A DNA stretch of 64,000 bases from Membranipora membranacea. Its lineage: Eukaryota > Bryozoa > Gymnolaemata > Cheilostomatida > Membraniporidae. The position numbers and the translations under genes were made by a program. Every line of letters starts with the position of its first letter. Position 1 is the stretch's first letter. This document shows, in pieces, positions 12,101 through 23,900 of the stretch. The DNA is taken from assembly GCA_914767715.1 (NCBI GenBank), contig OU612074.1, forward strand, positions 9,627,501-9,691,500, in the 5' to 3' direction. The notes under the pieces are model-generated. The model did not search any database. It worked only from the letters and a program-made list of their open reading frames with translations, and had not been told where the DNA came from.

Positions 12101-15100
12101 TCACAATGAATTGTGATGGTCTGCCGCAGGTCGAGTTTCAAATTGATAGCCAGTTCAAGGGACAAGCAAATCAAGTTATCATGCTACCACTCAATTGCGC
12201 AGTAGAGGTTTTCCGCAGGATTTTTGCACTGGGTTTGATGATCTGAGATCTACTCCTTGGAAGTAATGGCTGTTAGAAGTATTGTGAGGCCGTGAGAACA
12301 TTCCCTACATATATCCCAGCCGCCAGATGCCATTTGTCAAATTGTTGCAAAAGCCAAAAAATACGACATGTCATAAGTCACTAAACCATCGATTTTGCTC
12401 TTTTTTGCAGCAAGAATTTACAAAGAAAAACAGAGATTTGTTGAAGAAGTTCGGCATGATGAAGAAGTATGATGACAGCGAGCGATTCCTCACCGAACAT
12501 TCACATCTCACATGTGAGGAGACAGCAAACTATCTCGTACTCTGGTCTATAGATCTCGCCTGTGAGGGGGTAAGAAAGATTACGCTTTGTCAGTTAATTC
12601 GTAGGTCATATTTGAATAGAACGGGTAGAGTGGTGCTATGGAGTACGCAGAAATCTTGCTATGACTGGTATCAACAGGAATTTAACTCACCAGTTGAATT
12701 TATCAAAGAGCAATTGTTTTCAATTTTTGTATATTTTCAAACGCCCCATAATAGATGTTTGAAATTAGGATTATTACAAATTGTTATTTATAAATCGGGA
12801 ACCCAAAATAGATCATATTTGTCTGGTGATATCAGGAATCAGACAATACATGTTATATATTTAGTATCATCGCATTGTTCTTTTTTTATGTAGAACTTAA
12901 TATATTATGTGTCATCGGGCAAAGGTTCAATTCAATATATTTAAAAAAAAGACAGGATCAAAGACAAATTTAATTAAGGAAATGGCCACATCTATAACAT
13001 CATAAGGTTCAGGAAACGCCATTTTACATGGCTGAGGCATTTCATAGAAAATTGAAATGAGACTGCAATTGAAATAGAACTTTGACAAGCCTGGGTGTGA
13101 CCGTTCATCTCCTGTCCTTTCAGAGTTACAGTCAACATCTGACAGGACAATCTCAACACATAGGTGTCATGCACTTTTTATATTTCTATTTTCAAATGGT
13201 GGAATTAAGTACATATCTATGCAACTGTTCTCCCAAATTCAGGGTATGTTTTTGTCTGACTCTCAGCCCTGTATGAGGATATATGCCATTCATATATATA
13301 TATATATTGATATATATATATAATACACACTCTATTATTGTGATTGTGGCTTTGTATTGTTGCTTTTTGTTTGTCCACCGCACTTGTAGGCCTACAAATG
13401 ACTGTGATAATTGATATTTTAGAAAAATGATCTGATGGCACACATAGCACATCAAACTATAGTAATGCAGTTCATTCTGGAGTTGTCCAAGACACTCAAG
13501 GTTGATCCTCGGGGCTGTGTCAAAGCTTTCTTTAGCAGGTTAGTGGTTATCAGAAATCAAGCAGAGGGTGACATTGCTTGAGGGCGGAGGATGTCACCTG
13601 ATAGCAGGGTCATATACAATTGGGAGTTACCCACTCTCTGAGCTTTTTGTTCAGAGAGTGGGCAACTCACAATATTTTGAGAATTTCAATTCAACCTGTT
13701 ATACCAGGGAGGGTGGAACATGTCTCCAACTTCCTGGTTACACCACTTAGAGACTGAAGACAACATAAACTGAGAGCTCATTCATCGGCCCAAGTTGATT
13801 TTTATTAGCTAATAGTGTCACTGATGATTTGTATTGCATTGTACTTCTATTATACATAATTGGTGTTGAGATGTAGACTTAACTTGCTTATAGAGCCCAA
13901 ACCTACTAACCATTACAAACTATTACTACCGCGATTTGTAACAGGATAAAACAAGCAGAGAAGCAGTATATGGATGCCTTTAATGATGAGTTATCAGCCT
14001 TCAAGGAGCGGGTGCACGAGAGAGCTGAGGTTAGACTGGAGAACGCCAGGAAGGAGGTGGAAGAGGAAGAACGGCAGGCCAGGCTCGGCCCTGGAGGTCT
14101 CGATCCGATCGAGGTCATGGAGAGCCTACCAGAGGTTTGTGAGGGGCTGTTACCAGTACTTTTAAAATACTAGAAGAATAAATATTAGCTAGAGTTTAAT
14201 TCAGCTATTAATTATCATCTGTTTTGTTTGTGGCAGTGTATATACTCTAGACTCTAGAGTAGTATCTGCAGGAGTTGGCGTTTGCCATTTCACGCAGGCT
14301 TGAAAAAGTGAAATTTATTGCTAGCGCATATATTTATTCATCTCTTCACTTTCATTTACTCCAAGCTAAGCTGGAAAAATTTGGCTGCGTCTGCTGTCAA
14401 GATGGCTAGACCTTCAAATTAGCGCTAATTGTTTGGGAACAATTGGTAGTATACAAAGGAGGGAGGCAACTTGAAATATATGCACCCATAAACATGGGCA
14501 GTTTCTCAAATATTTATATTGTATCAATGAGTTTGAGCTTGCACTTCTTCCAGTGACTGTAGTAGTTTATACATATGCGACAAGCATTGGTTTCCATCGT
14601 TTATTTAGTTGAGAAGTAGGAACTTGTTGGAAATGTATCCGACAACTACAGGGTCTGGAATGCTATGTCTTTGCCATAATTGACAGATATATTGGGTGGT
14701 GCTAGTTTCTCCAAGTAACATGGAAATTAGAAAGTAAAAAAGGGGAATAAATTACAGTTCTCAGACGGGGTGTTTGTTTGACACGTGCGACTTGCAGACG
14801 TGTTCAGTACAGCCTAAACTGCCAAATTAATATCATGATAGTCTGAAGTATTCATGCAACGCTTCCGTACCTGGGTTTGCCCTTGTTGTTGTTTGGCACT
14901 GGTCTGGCCTCATCTGCATATTAATTGCTACTGCACAGTGATGAAGCGATGAAAGTTGATTCAGGGCGCATGCGGTTGCACTCGCTGAAACTGAAGAGGT
15001 CAATTAGACCTATTTGCTCCTGCTTAACCATGTGCAAGGTGGATTGCACGTGATAGCATCGTTATCTACTCAGTTGTCCATGGAAAGATACCATGTTGAT

Positions 15101-18100
15101 ATATTTTGTGTAGCCTGGAGAAGAATATTTATCATGTGAAATAGGTCGGTCACAGTATGCGGGCCTGATTTGTCCTTGAATCTAGTGAGATGTTCTGCCC
15201 TTAGTCAACAAAAAAACGTGTGGATTTAATAAGAATTATGGAAATCGGTTACACAAGTTCAATATTATTGCGGTTTAAAATTTATGGAAATTTTATTCTT
15301 GTGCAGGGTGTTGGCTTGCGTTTGCATAGGATTCATTCAGTTCAAGTGGATCATTAATATAAACCATATAAATCTTTGACAATAACAACAGAATCATTGG
15401 TAATGCAGTTTTTCTCAATTTTATAATTCCTCTACCGCATAATGAATTAGCCAGCGGGCTTTGGCGTCATGGACTCTGACAAAAAATCACATGCTAAAAA
15501 ACCTAGAGTTTAGTTTAGCTAGCTTGAGTATGAATAAAGGTTAGCTAGCACAAACCTTCACCAGCTGAGGCTGGTGAAGGTTTGTGGTTGAGTAAATGTT
15601 TCAAGCCTGCGTGAGATGCCTCTTGCAAATACTTTACTCTCGTAATAGAGCCTCTGTTTGGAATCAACTGTTTTCAGTAAGATGTACAAAATGACATGAT
15701 ACAATAAAGTATATATACATATTTAAAGTCTCAGATTTTTAATACTCTGATATGATGTTTTGATTGTGTCCCGTTTTGATGCTTTGTTTGTGTCTCATTT
15801 TGATATGTCAAAAGCGTAATATATACACATTTACATAATATAAATATATATATAGTTAGTGTGTATATCTTTCGTTCTCGGCACATCAAACCGGGACACT
15901 AAGCAAGTATCAAAAACCAGGTATTCAAACTCTGGGACTTTAATTATGTATTTGTAATGGTTTGCTGATATTTAAAATATTTATTCTTGATTTATCTGCT
16001 TGTAGGAGATGCAGGCATGCTTTGAAGCGAAGGACATCGGTCTTCTGCAGGAAGTTGTAGCAAAGATGGACCCTAAAGAAGCACAATACCACATAAAACG
16101 CTGCGTGGATTCAGGTACAAAACCACACACTGACATTGAGACTACACTATGATCATGTGTATCTCTGATCGTTAGAGTCAAATTAGTACGAGTACCTAAC
16201 ATGTACCCGCCCCTAATTAGTAAATATGAACTCGGGTCGTCACACCAAGTTCCTTGTGATGGTACTCATACTAAATGAATTAATTCACTCTTAGCGATCA
16301 GAGATATACATGCAATAGTACATCACGTGATCAGTGGACTCAGGTACTATATTGTGTATAGTGGAGCTCATATTGTGACCTCTTGTGTCAAGGCCAAATC
16401 GTTAAGGTCCATTATATATGTGCTGGCCTTGTCATGCAGCCCTATGTTTTGTCATTGACAACATAAGCAAAGAATGTGGCCACACGTGACAAGGCTATGT
16501 ATGTGCGAATCTTCAACCCAATCCCTTCCCCTCCCCCACTAATCGGTTGTAAACAATCCACACCCTTGAAAGCAATGCAAACTTTCAAATTAATTCAACA
16601 TTTGAAAATTATTCATTGGAATTGGAAGTTGGCAAGTGTGCTATGCTAATTGATTAATGGTAAATTTTAGTTCCGAAATTTTTTATGCACCATAGTAGCA
16701 ATTCTAAGTCCTGCTGAACTGATCCTGGTTTACATAATAACGGTGAAGATTTCCACCGGAAGATTCTTTCCATCTTTAAAGCGCTAACTGTGGTAACTGG
16801 TAACGTAGACTGTGGCCCCATTCCACGCAATTAGAGATTAAGTGAAGAAAACTTTACATATTCAGTCTAATTCATTACATTCAATTTAGAATATCATGTA
16901 GGGCATCAGTTCGGCCTATGATAGTGGAAAGTTATGTGTGAATGGTTGGTGACAGGCTGTGAGGACTTAGTTTATCTCAGGTGTCAAATAAATAACTATG
17001 CTCGGAGGAGTGAGAATATGTCCAGTCATGAAATATTCCAGAAGTTGTATTGTGACAAACAGCTATCGTTGCCTTAGTCGAGCTTTATCTCTGTAGGAAA
17101 GAGAGGGGCTGTCTGAACCGGCTTCGTTGGTATAGAACAACGGTGACCGCCCCCCCCCCCCCACCCTCACATTAGGAGACCATAGGAACTCAGCTAAGAC
17201 TGACACGAAGACTGGAAATATTTGAAAATGATTGATAAACTTTGAGAGGCTTTTCGACCACTCTGTACATGTGTGTTCATTCATGCCCAGCGGCTGGAAA
17301 TGACTGCTCTTGAAAGTTCAGAACTAACTATCCTGGTTACGTAGGATCGTAATGGGATTATGATGGAATATTTTTACAAATATCGGGCTGAAATTTAAGT
17401 TGAAGGACTGAATTCACACAATTTGTAATAATTGTTATCTAAGAATTTGTTAGTGGATCAGTTTCCTTCAGACATTTCCACATACCATCCTCCAATGCTG
17501 GTTGAAATGGTGGCTCTGATGGTTATGTAATGCCCCGGTGTCAAATGGTCTTAGATCTGGGCACTGCATTTCTACTGGCATGTCCGCTGTTTGTTAACAT
17601 TGTTGTTAAAGGTGTTGAATTCGCAACAGGATTCTTGGATCCTGGCTGAACTTGTTCTCCGACGACAATTCCTATAATAAATTTATCATTACTGTTGATA
17701 TACGCTATGATTGATCTATTATTAATATTAGAGGACCATCTGTACCATTTCCGAATCCGTTAGAATTTGGCATCAGCTTTCCGAGTGATAAAAATACACA
17801 GTGTCAATTGCATGAGGCGTAATCGTCTGCTCATATAACTATCTAAAGCTTGTATAAGAATCACCCCATGGGCTCACAAAACACGTTTACAAAAATGCGT
17901 GTGAATCCCTTCGTTGCTGTGAAAGTTTAAGAAAACTGCATGATGGTGCACGAGATAGATGTTGCTGGCCATGTGTACCGCAAAAAAAACAACATTCCTG
18001 TAATTTCGGTAGCTGTGATTGCCAAAGTCACGTTCACTTCAGTCATCTGTAATCAGGCCCGTAGTTCTTGGGGAGGCAGGGGCGCTCTGCCTCCCCTAGA

Positions 18101-20950
18101 ATGCCCAATAAAGTGGCCTAAAATGCTGTAAATGAATATTTCATGTCAGAATCAGCTCATTTGGGACTTCAATTTGCTATTCATATCATTGAACCGCTTT
18201 GGAGGCTGGGGATTAACCCAAGAGTCCACAGGAGAAGCTTACAATACCCAAACTGGTGTTACTTCACCCTCAAGGTCTTCTCCTCCCCTATACTACAGTC
18301 CTGTATACTATGAGTTCTCCTTGGAATACCTCCTGCTGTGGAAGGATTCCAGGGGTACCTGTAGATTTAAGTAGTTCACACAATAATACATTTTTTGTAT
18401 GTGCACATGACGAGGTGACATCCTTTTTCTCCATGATGTGCGTACACGTGCTCGTTTTACATGCTGTCGTAGGGCTTCATGTGTTATGTATTATTAGGTA
18501 CAGTTACATTTTTACAGCTTGTGTGGAAAAGCTGACGCTAAAACAATTTTCTGTATGTGTGTTAGTCCCAATGCGCTGCTGACGATGTAAAAGCTCAATG
18601 TGATTGATATCGCATACAGCTTGAGTGGAAACCTGACGCAAATTTTCCTCTCATGATGTAAAACCCCTTGTTATCAATAATGCATAGATAGATAGATATC
18701 CACTTTATTTTTACCGCTCAAAATAGTGCATGGTGACATGGCTATACAGGTTATATGCTGTGTAGGCGGTTAACTATACAGACTGCTTAGCTAGAATCAT
18801 CCAGAAAATTGTCCTTGGATCTAATCTCTCGATTCATTCTTCATTATCTAATTTTTACCATGTTGCATCAGGCCTTATCTATGTACTTTGCCTGCAATTA
18901 GGCCCAGTTTAGGGTCACTGCCACTTTCACCAGAAGAATTTTATCTCTAATGGACACACAGCCAACTCTAACTTTGAGAGCTACGAAAAGTGTTAGGCTT
19001 GGTAACATCCAGATAAAACATCATTATGTAGGTCCAACTTAAAACCCATTGTGACCGCGCTTTGAGTTTGCGCTGCAAGAGAGTTTTATCCTTCACCAGA
19101 CAGCTTTTTCTTTTAATATGTCTGTTGCCATTCACATAGCACATTACTAATCAAAATGTGACATCATTTACATTAGGGAGAAACAACCTTGAGCCAGGAT
19201 ATTGCAATTCTTGCTCAAGCTGTAACTTCTCACTGGGAGGTCACCTTGACTAAAACCCTGGACCAAAAGATTCAATATCTGGAATATTTAGAACAGTATA
19301 GTGACAAATCCCCAGTTCTCAAATGCTGGCTGGGTTGCTGTTATTGCATGGTATGGATGTGGTTTATGATGAGAAGCCAATACCAGCAACCCCGGCAACT
19401 TTGAAGGACTTAGACTACCCCTTCCCCCCCAAGCACTTGAACTTCCAACACCCCTACCCCCCCCCCCCCCAATTTTGGAGGATCTCACTGCCGTAGCTTC
19501 AGTCTGAATGAAATCATTTCTATACTGGGGGCCTTTCAATTAGAAACAGCTATCCTTTACTAAAGCAAGTTATCACTCTCACATTGGTCTTTCAATTAGA
19601 CAAAATCGCTCACTCAGAATGCATATAGTTCCATCAAGTGACTGATCGATCTGAAAGCGACAGCCTAGCTGGTATCCGATTGTGATTTTGGCTGTTTCTA
19701 ATTGAAAGACCCCCCTGTATATTTATATTTCTATACTAAAAATTGTAGCTATACCGTCACACTATTGTCTGATTGTAGGTATGTGGGTACCTGGAGGAGG
19801 CGTTACAGGAGATGACGATGATGAAACAGAGCAAGACGAAGGTACGAACAATGTTATCAAACTGACTCAATATAATCAGTTTTGCACTCCAGATATCTTC
19901 TAGCCTGCTCAGGCGCCTGGTAGTTTTCCGGCCAGGGGCCTGTTTGATGAAGGCAAGAGTCTGGGGGGCTTGGACTACCTCTTAGTCAAGACGCTATGAC
20001 TATGGAGACAAATAGTTTTGTACCCTAGATGAGTCAATATTAGCTAAAGCTTAGTTTAGCTAGTTTTGATGTGACACAATGTCTGCTATCGCCACTTTTC
20101 ACTAGCTTAGTTGGGTGTTAATGTACATTAATGAGGCTGAGTAAGTGTTGGCTGCACCGAACGGTGAACTGGTATCTCTGCACTCTAGAGTATGTACAGG
20201 AGATTGCTTGGTGCAGCGCCTTACAACCAGAGACTGTAGATAATAGATCCATAGTCTCTGTTACAACTACATCATAAGCCCACCGGCTCACTGCCCCTGA
20301 CAAGTTTCCTTGTGAATGTATAAATGTAGTATTGATCTCTCCGCCATCATTAATAGTACAACCATAATAAGAAATTCTGCAAGCTCATCTAACTGACCAA
20401 GTTTGATGTCGGTGAAATTGATTTTCTTTTTCATTTTCAGAAACTTCACATCATTCTTAGCGTTATTAATATTTTATTCATTCCTAAATTCATGGGTCTG
20501 ACTTGCCAATGTAACTTTATTATGTAGGTTGGTGGGATTGGTGTTGTATGAGGAGATATAACACAAAGTAGTGAGCATATCAAATCATGCTCATTTATGT
20601 TGATGTTGCTCGGTTTTTTGTTTACAGTATCAGCATGGGTCTATGGACTGTATACCAATGTAGCATAGGAACATTTGAGGTCAGATGCCCTTTCTGACAC
20701 CACCTTGACCCGCTGGAATCAAACATGGGAACTCTCAAATGAAAGACTTATGCCCTATCCATTCCAACACGGCCAATTCATAGGTCATCAGCTAGAAAGC
20801 GCTGTTTAAATGCCTTCTCCAGTACAATTTTTGTTATTTTACATATATTTGCCTGTTGTAGCTGCTAGTGGTGGAGCGGAGGGGGGAGATGATGAAGAAG
20901 GGGTGTACGAGACAATACCCCCTAAAAAGTCATTGGAAGAAGTCGACTGA
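9108..20950 (+). CDS. CDC37: CDC37, Hsp90 co-chaperone for protein kinases (11 exons)
   Basis: CDC37 recruits client kinases to Hsp90 in the cytosol. Exons: 9108-9143, 9682-9815, 10177-10225, 11186-11284, 11809-11925, 12411-12569, 13423-13538, 13945-14134, 16006-16114, 19779-19841, 20862-20950. Every junction is GT-AG and in phase, giving 386 residues against about 380 in vertebrates. The N-terminus [19 protein letters not shown] matches the family start, and Ser14 sits in the acidic CK2 site known to control CDC37. Residues about 40-110 are a Lys/Glu-rich coiled coil. The central part has the hallmark [15 protein letters not shown] and [20 protein letters not shown], then [12 protein letters not shown] and [18 protein letters not shown]. 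The acidic tail (residues about 340-386) is weakly conserved. Introns run up to about 3.7 kb. An ATATAAAG sits only about 30 bp before the ATG, so I do not call it a TATA box. No clear AATAAA was seen after the stop. Confidence 0.97.
13615..13673. repeat. Fold-back repeat in CDC37 intron 7
   Basis: ATTGGGAGTTACCCACTCTC is mirrored by an inverted, almost identical string on the other side of a loop of about 13 bases. The stem is about 23 bp with two mismatches. It lies wholly inside the intron between exons 7 and 8 of CDC37. Confidence 0.65.
15550..15585. repeat. Perfect 16-bp hairpin
   Basis: ACAAACCTTCACCAGC, loop TGAG, then GCTGGTGAAGGTTTGT. The stem is perfect. It lies in CDC37 intron 8, directly after a copy of a dispersed repeat containing GTTTAGTTTAGCTAG; related copies near 20041, 35418 and 48785 also carry TTAGCTA-type sequence. 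Confidence 0.8.
16150..16318. mobile_element. Fold-back MITE-like element in CDC37 intron 9
   Basis: The left arm, starting near GTGTATCTCTGATCGTTAGA and ending GTACGAGTAC, is the imperfect inverted repeat of the right arm, which runs from GTACTCATAC to the complement of the same start. The arms are about 45-50 bp around a unique centre of about 75 bp. Structure is seen directly; the MITE label is inference. Confidence 0.6.
18057..18180 (+). repeat. Dispersed repeat with GGGGAGGCAG core, copy 1
   Basis: A G/C-rich core (TTCTTGGGGAGGCAGGGGCG) is followed by CTAGAATG, AGTGGCCTAAAAT and AATCAGCTCA. The same order of blocks recurs in reverse orientation at 58100-58229. Lies in CDC37 intron 9. 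Probably a non-autonomous mobile element. Confidence 0.6.
19527..19715. mobile_element. MITE with GGGGG-CTTTCAATTAGAAACAGC ends, copy 1
   Basis: The element begins GGGGGCCTTTCAATTAG and ends in the inverted complement (GCTGTTTCTAATTGAAAGAC followed by a C run). A longer copy with the same terminal inverted repeats and shared interior (TTTACTAAAGCAAGTTATCA, ATATAGTTCCATCA) is at 34562-34803. It ends about 60 bp before CDC37 exon 10. No coding sequence. I could not define a target-site duplication. Confidence 0.7.
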
Positions 20951-23900
20951 TTATCACAAGCTCGGCTAATATACAGTAACATTTCACTCACATGTATAGT
21001 ATTACTTATCAAAGCCTTCAGCCTACAGCCCGTCATGTACAAAAACACCATATAGAAAACATTGTATACTTCTCCACAAGTAATAATTACGATTGTGCTG
21101 AATATTCAATAGAATTATTGAAATAACGGACTCTTATCGTCAGAGCTGACATCATAGTAACTGTACCAAAGTGACTGAGGGGCTATCTGTGCTATACAAA
21201 CTCCAAGTAAGATCAATTTCAATTTACAAGGACATGGTTGGCAATGTCCTAAGATTCATTTTTAACACACGTTTCATTTGCGAGGAACGTCATACGTAAC
21301 ATTCTTTGAAAGGTTGCTTGAAATTGTTCAATGAAAATGAAACGCTTAGCTATAACAATTATCAATGCCAAAAACTATTTTTGTTGTTAATGATGATAGT
21401 GCTACTATGTGCTAATACACACAGCATCTAATTGCAGTCTCACACAGTCCAATGCTCAGTTGAATTTCTGTTGGTCCAAAGAACTCTTATTGGTTGGTAT
21501 GAGTGTAGCTTAGATGGTTTTTCTGGCGTTTTTCTTTTTCATATAAGAGAGTTTGGGGCATATCCCACATTCCCTGGTCAAACCCTCCACACAACAATCA
21601 GTAATACAGACAGATTTTTATTGGAGTTGTCCCCTCAAATTCTCAGGGAAAGTGCATAAGACCAATGAGTCATAAGAGGCAGCTATAGGCAGTTGGAACC
21701 ATGATGGTCCACCAAGTTTAAAACAAGCGTAAAAAGCCCCTAGCACACAGGTGTTAGTAAGAGTTAGTAAACAAGAGTCTGACATTCAGTTTTACCATGT
21801 GATTTACCTGTTGTGACACGTTTATGTAAACTCTGGACACACAGATAGGAATGGGGAGAGTTTATTTTGAGGACTTTATCAGATTATAAGACAATATCAG
21901 CTACTTGATGGTTGCAATAACAAGCTAAGTTTGTAGTAAAACAGTAGCCAAGTTTATTCTATGTATGGTGTTATCTTGGGACCCAAAAGGAAGTAAGTCT
22001 GATAGTGTCACATTTAACTGTTATTTTTGGTTTCCCCGAATTGCGTTTGGCAGCTGTCCCATTGGCCAAGTTGGTTATTTCGTAACTGCAATATAGCCTA
22101 ACAAACTGACCGAGAGAATTCTGATGCAGTGAGGGTGGTGGCCTTGATAGCCCTGTATTGACTGAGCTGATAGACTTGAGCTGTAGCTATCAGCTATCTT
22201 TTTATGTCAATAAAGAGCTGACAGCCCCTCCGCCGAACACAGCAGAATTTACGTGGTGCATTCAGGCTAGCTGATATAACCATGTTTAGTGACAACTTTA
22301 GGTCTGTGTCCTATCACGATTTCTCAGCCCCGTGATTGATTGACCATTGTGATGTGTAGCAATATTTGAGGATCAAAAAGTTATCGATTGGGATTGTTGA
22401 CCAACAATTACAGCTTATTGGCTTAGAGTGAGAAATCACGACTCTTTGACTTTATTAGTTGAAATAATTTCTAATTCAAATGGTGGTAATTGGTAGGAAT
22501 TGGTTTAGGTTGTGCCCTATCATGGTGTTCCGACTCCAGGTTGACCATCACGACGTTTGAGGGATCTAAAAACTTGAAAATTTAAGCAACCAATTAGAGC
22601 CTATTGGGATGTTAGGCCCTAGACATATATCATAGACGTCTATGTTGTCTGGTGGCCTATCCTCAATTGTTAATTTTATTTATTGAGTAATTCAATTTCA
22701 AGGTGGTGATAATTGACCTAAAAGGCCAGTGATTTATAAGCAGGTTATCCAAACCATTTGTGGTCAGTTTTTAATTGACTGAAAACTTTCTCATGTACAA
22801 ATATGATTTATTTGAATTTTTGTGTGCAATAAAGGGACAATACAAAAATTCTTTCATGCCGGTGTAGTTGAAATATTCAACGTTGCGTGGGTCAAATCGC
22901 TTTATCATCCGAAAAACTGGTTGCTGAGAAATTAAAACGTAGTTAATCGTCAAACCAATTCACCATCCGTCAGATAAGCGACGTGTTTCCTGTCCCGGTC
23001 ATGTCTATTTGGCTCCTATCGAGAGAGACATTGTGTCAAACAGTTCAAAAAGTGAAAACTATAGTGCAATTAATACTCGGAGGTCGGACAAGCAACCGAG
23101 ATTTAGTAATAAAACATGGCTGATTCGGGTAGATAACATGCTTACTGCATTGAGTAACACTTTTAGGATAAGGAAAACACCATTAGCCTATGTACCTTGC
23201 TGCCTTTTCTATTGCACCTCTGAGGGTAGCTGACTTGACCTCTCATAAGCTAATCCATATGAGAGATGCAAGTACCTAAGTCTACGTGTCGGGATATTAT
23301 CTCGGAAGAATTAAGTGCATTTAAAGATAAACTTGTGTATTCAGTGTTCGAATTTTAACTCTCCCACCGAGCGAGGTTGTTCCTCTCTGAAATGTGTGAC
23401 AATTAGAATTTCACTACCCACACAGTTTTCACCGTCATCATCACGTTTCATCTCGGCCGGACATGATATTTGCTAAATTTGTCTTAATTAAGAACTCAAT
23501 CAACACGGCAGCACGGTAACTGTGAATGCAATAATGTCATAATGAATATATACCTGTTAATTGGTTTTATACCATGACCAAAATGGTCTTTGAGCGCTGA
23601 CATACCCTAATTTGGCCTAACCCTAACCTGGGGGGGCCATCAGAGTCTGGGGGCCCTGACATACCCTAACCAGAGGCCTTAGCCCCCATACCCAAATTTG
23701 TACAGTGAAATTTAGGTGCTAACATTGGTGGGGTTATTGCAAAATCAACACACTGCAGCTATATATATATATATATATTTAAAGCAAATCATTTATTTAT
23801 GATTACTATATTGCTTTTTGTGATCAGAAATATAATTTTTCCAATGATGCCAACAATTCTCAAACGTGATGTTTGCACAGTACATTTTCCTGATCAACAA

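Noticed and set aside
12327-12893. 188-codon open frame on the plus strand
   Set aside because: It is CDC37 exon 6 read through both flanking introns; only 12411-12569 is coding.
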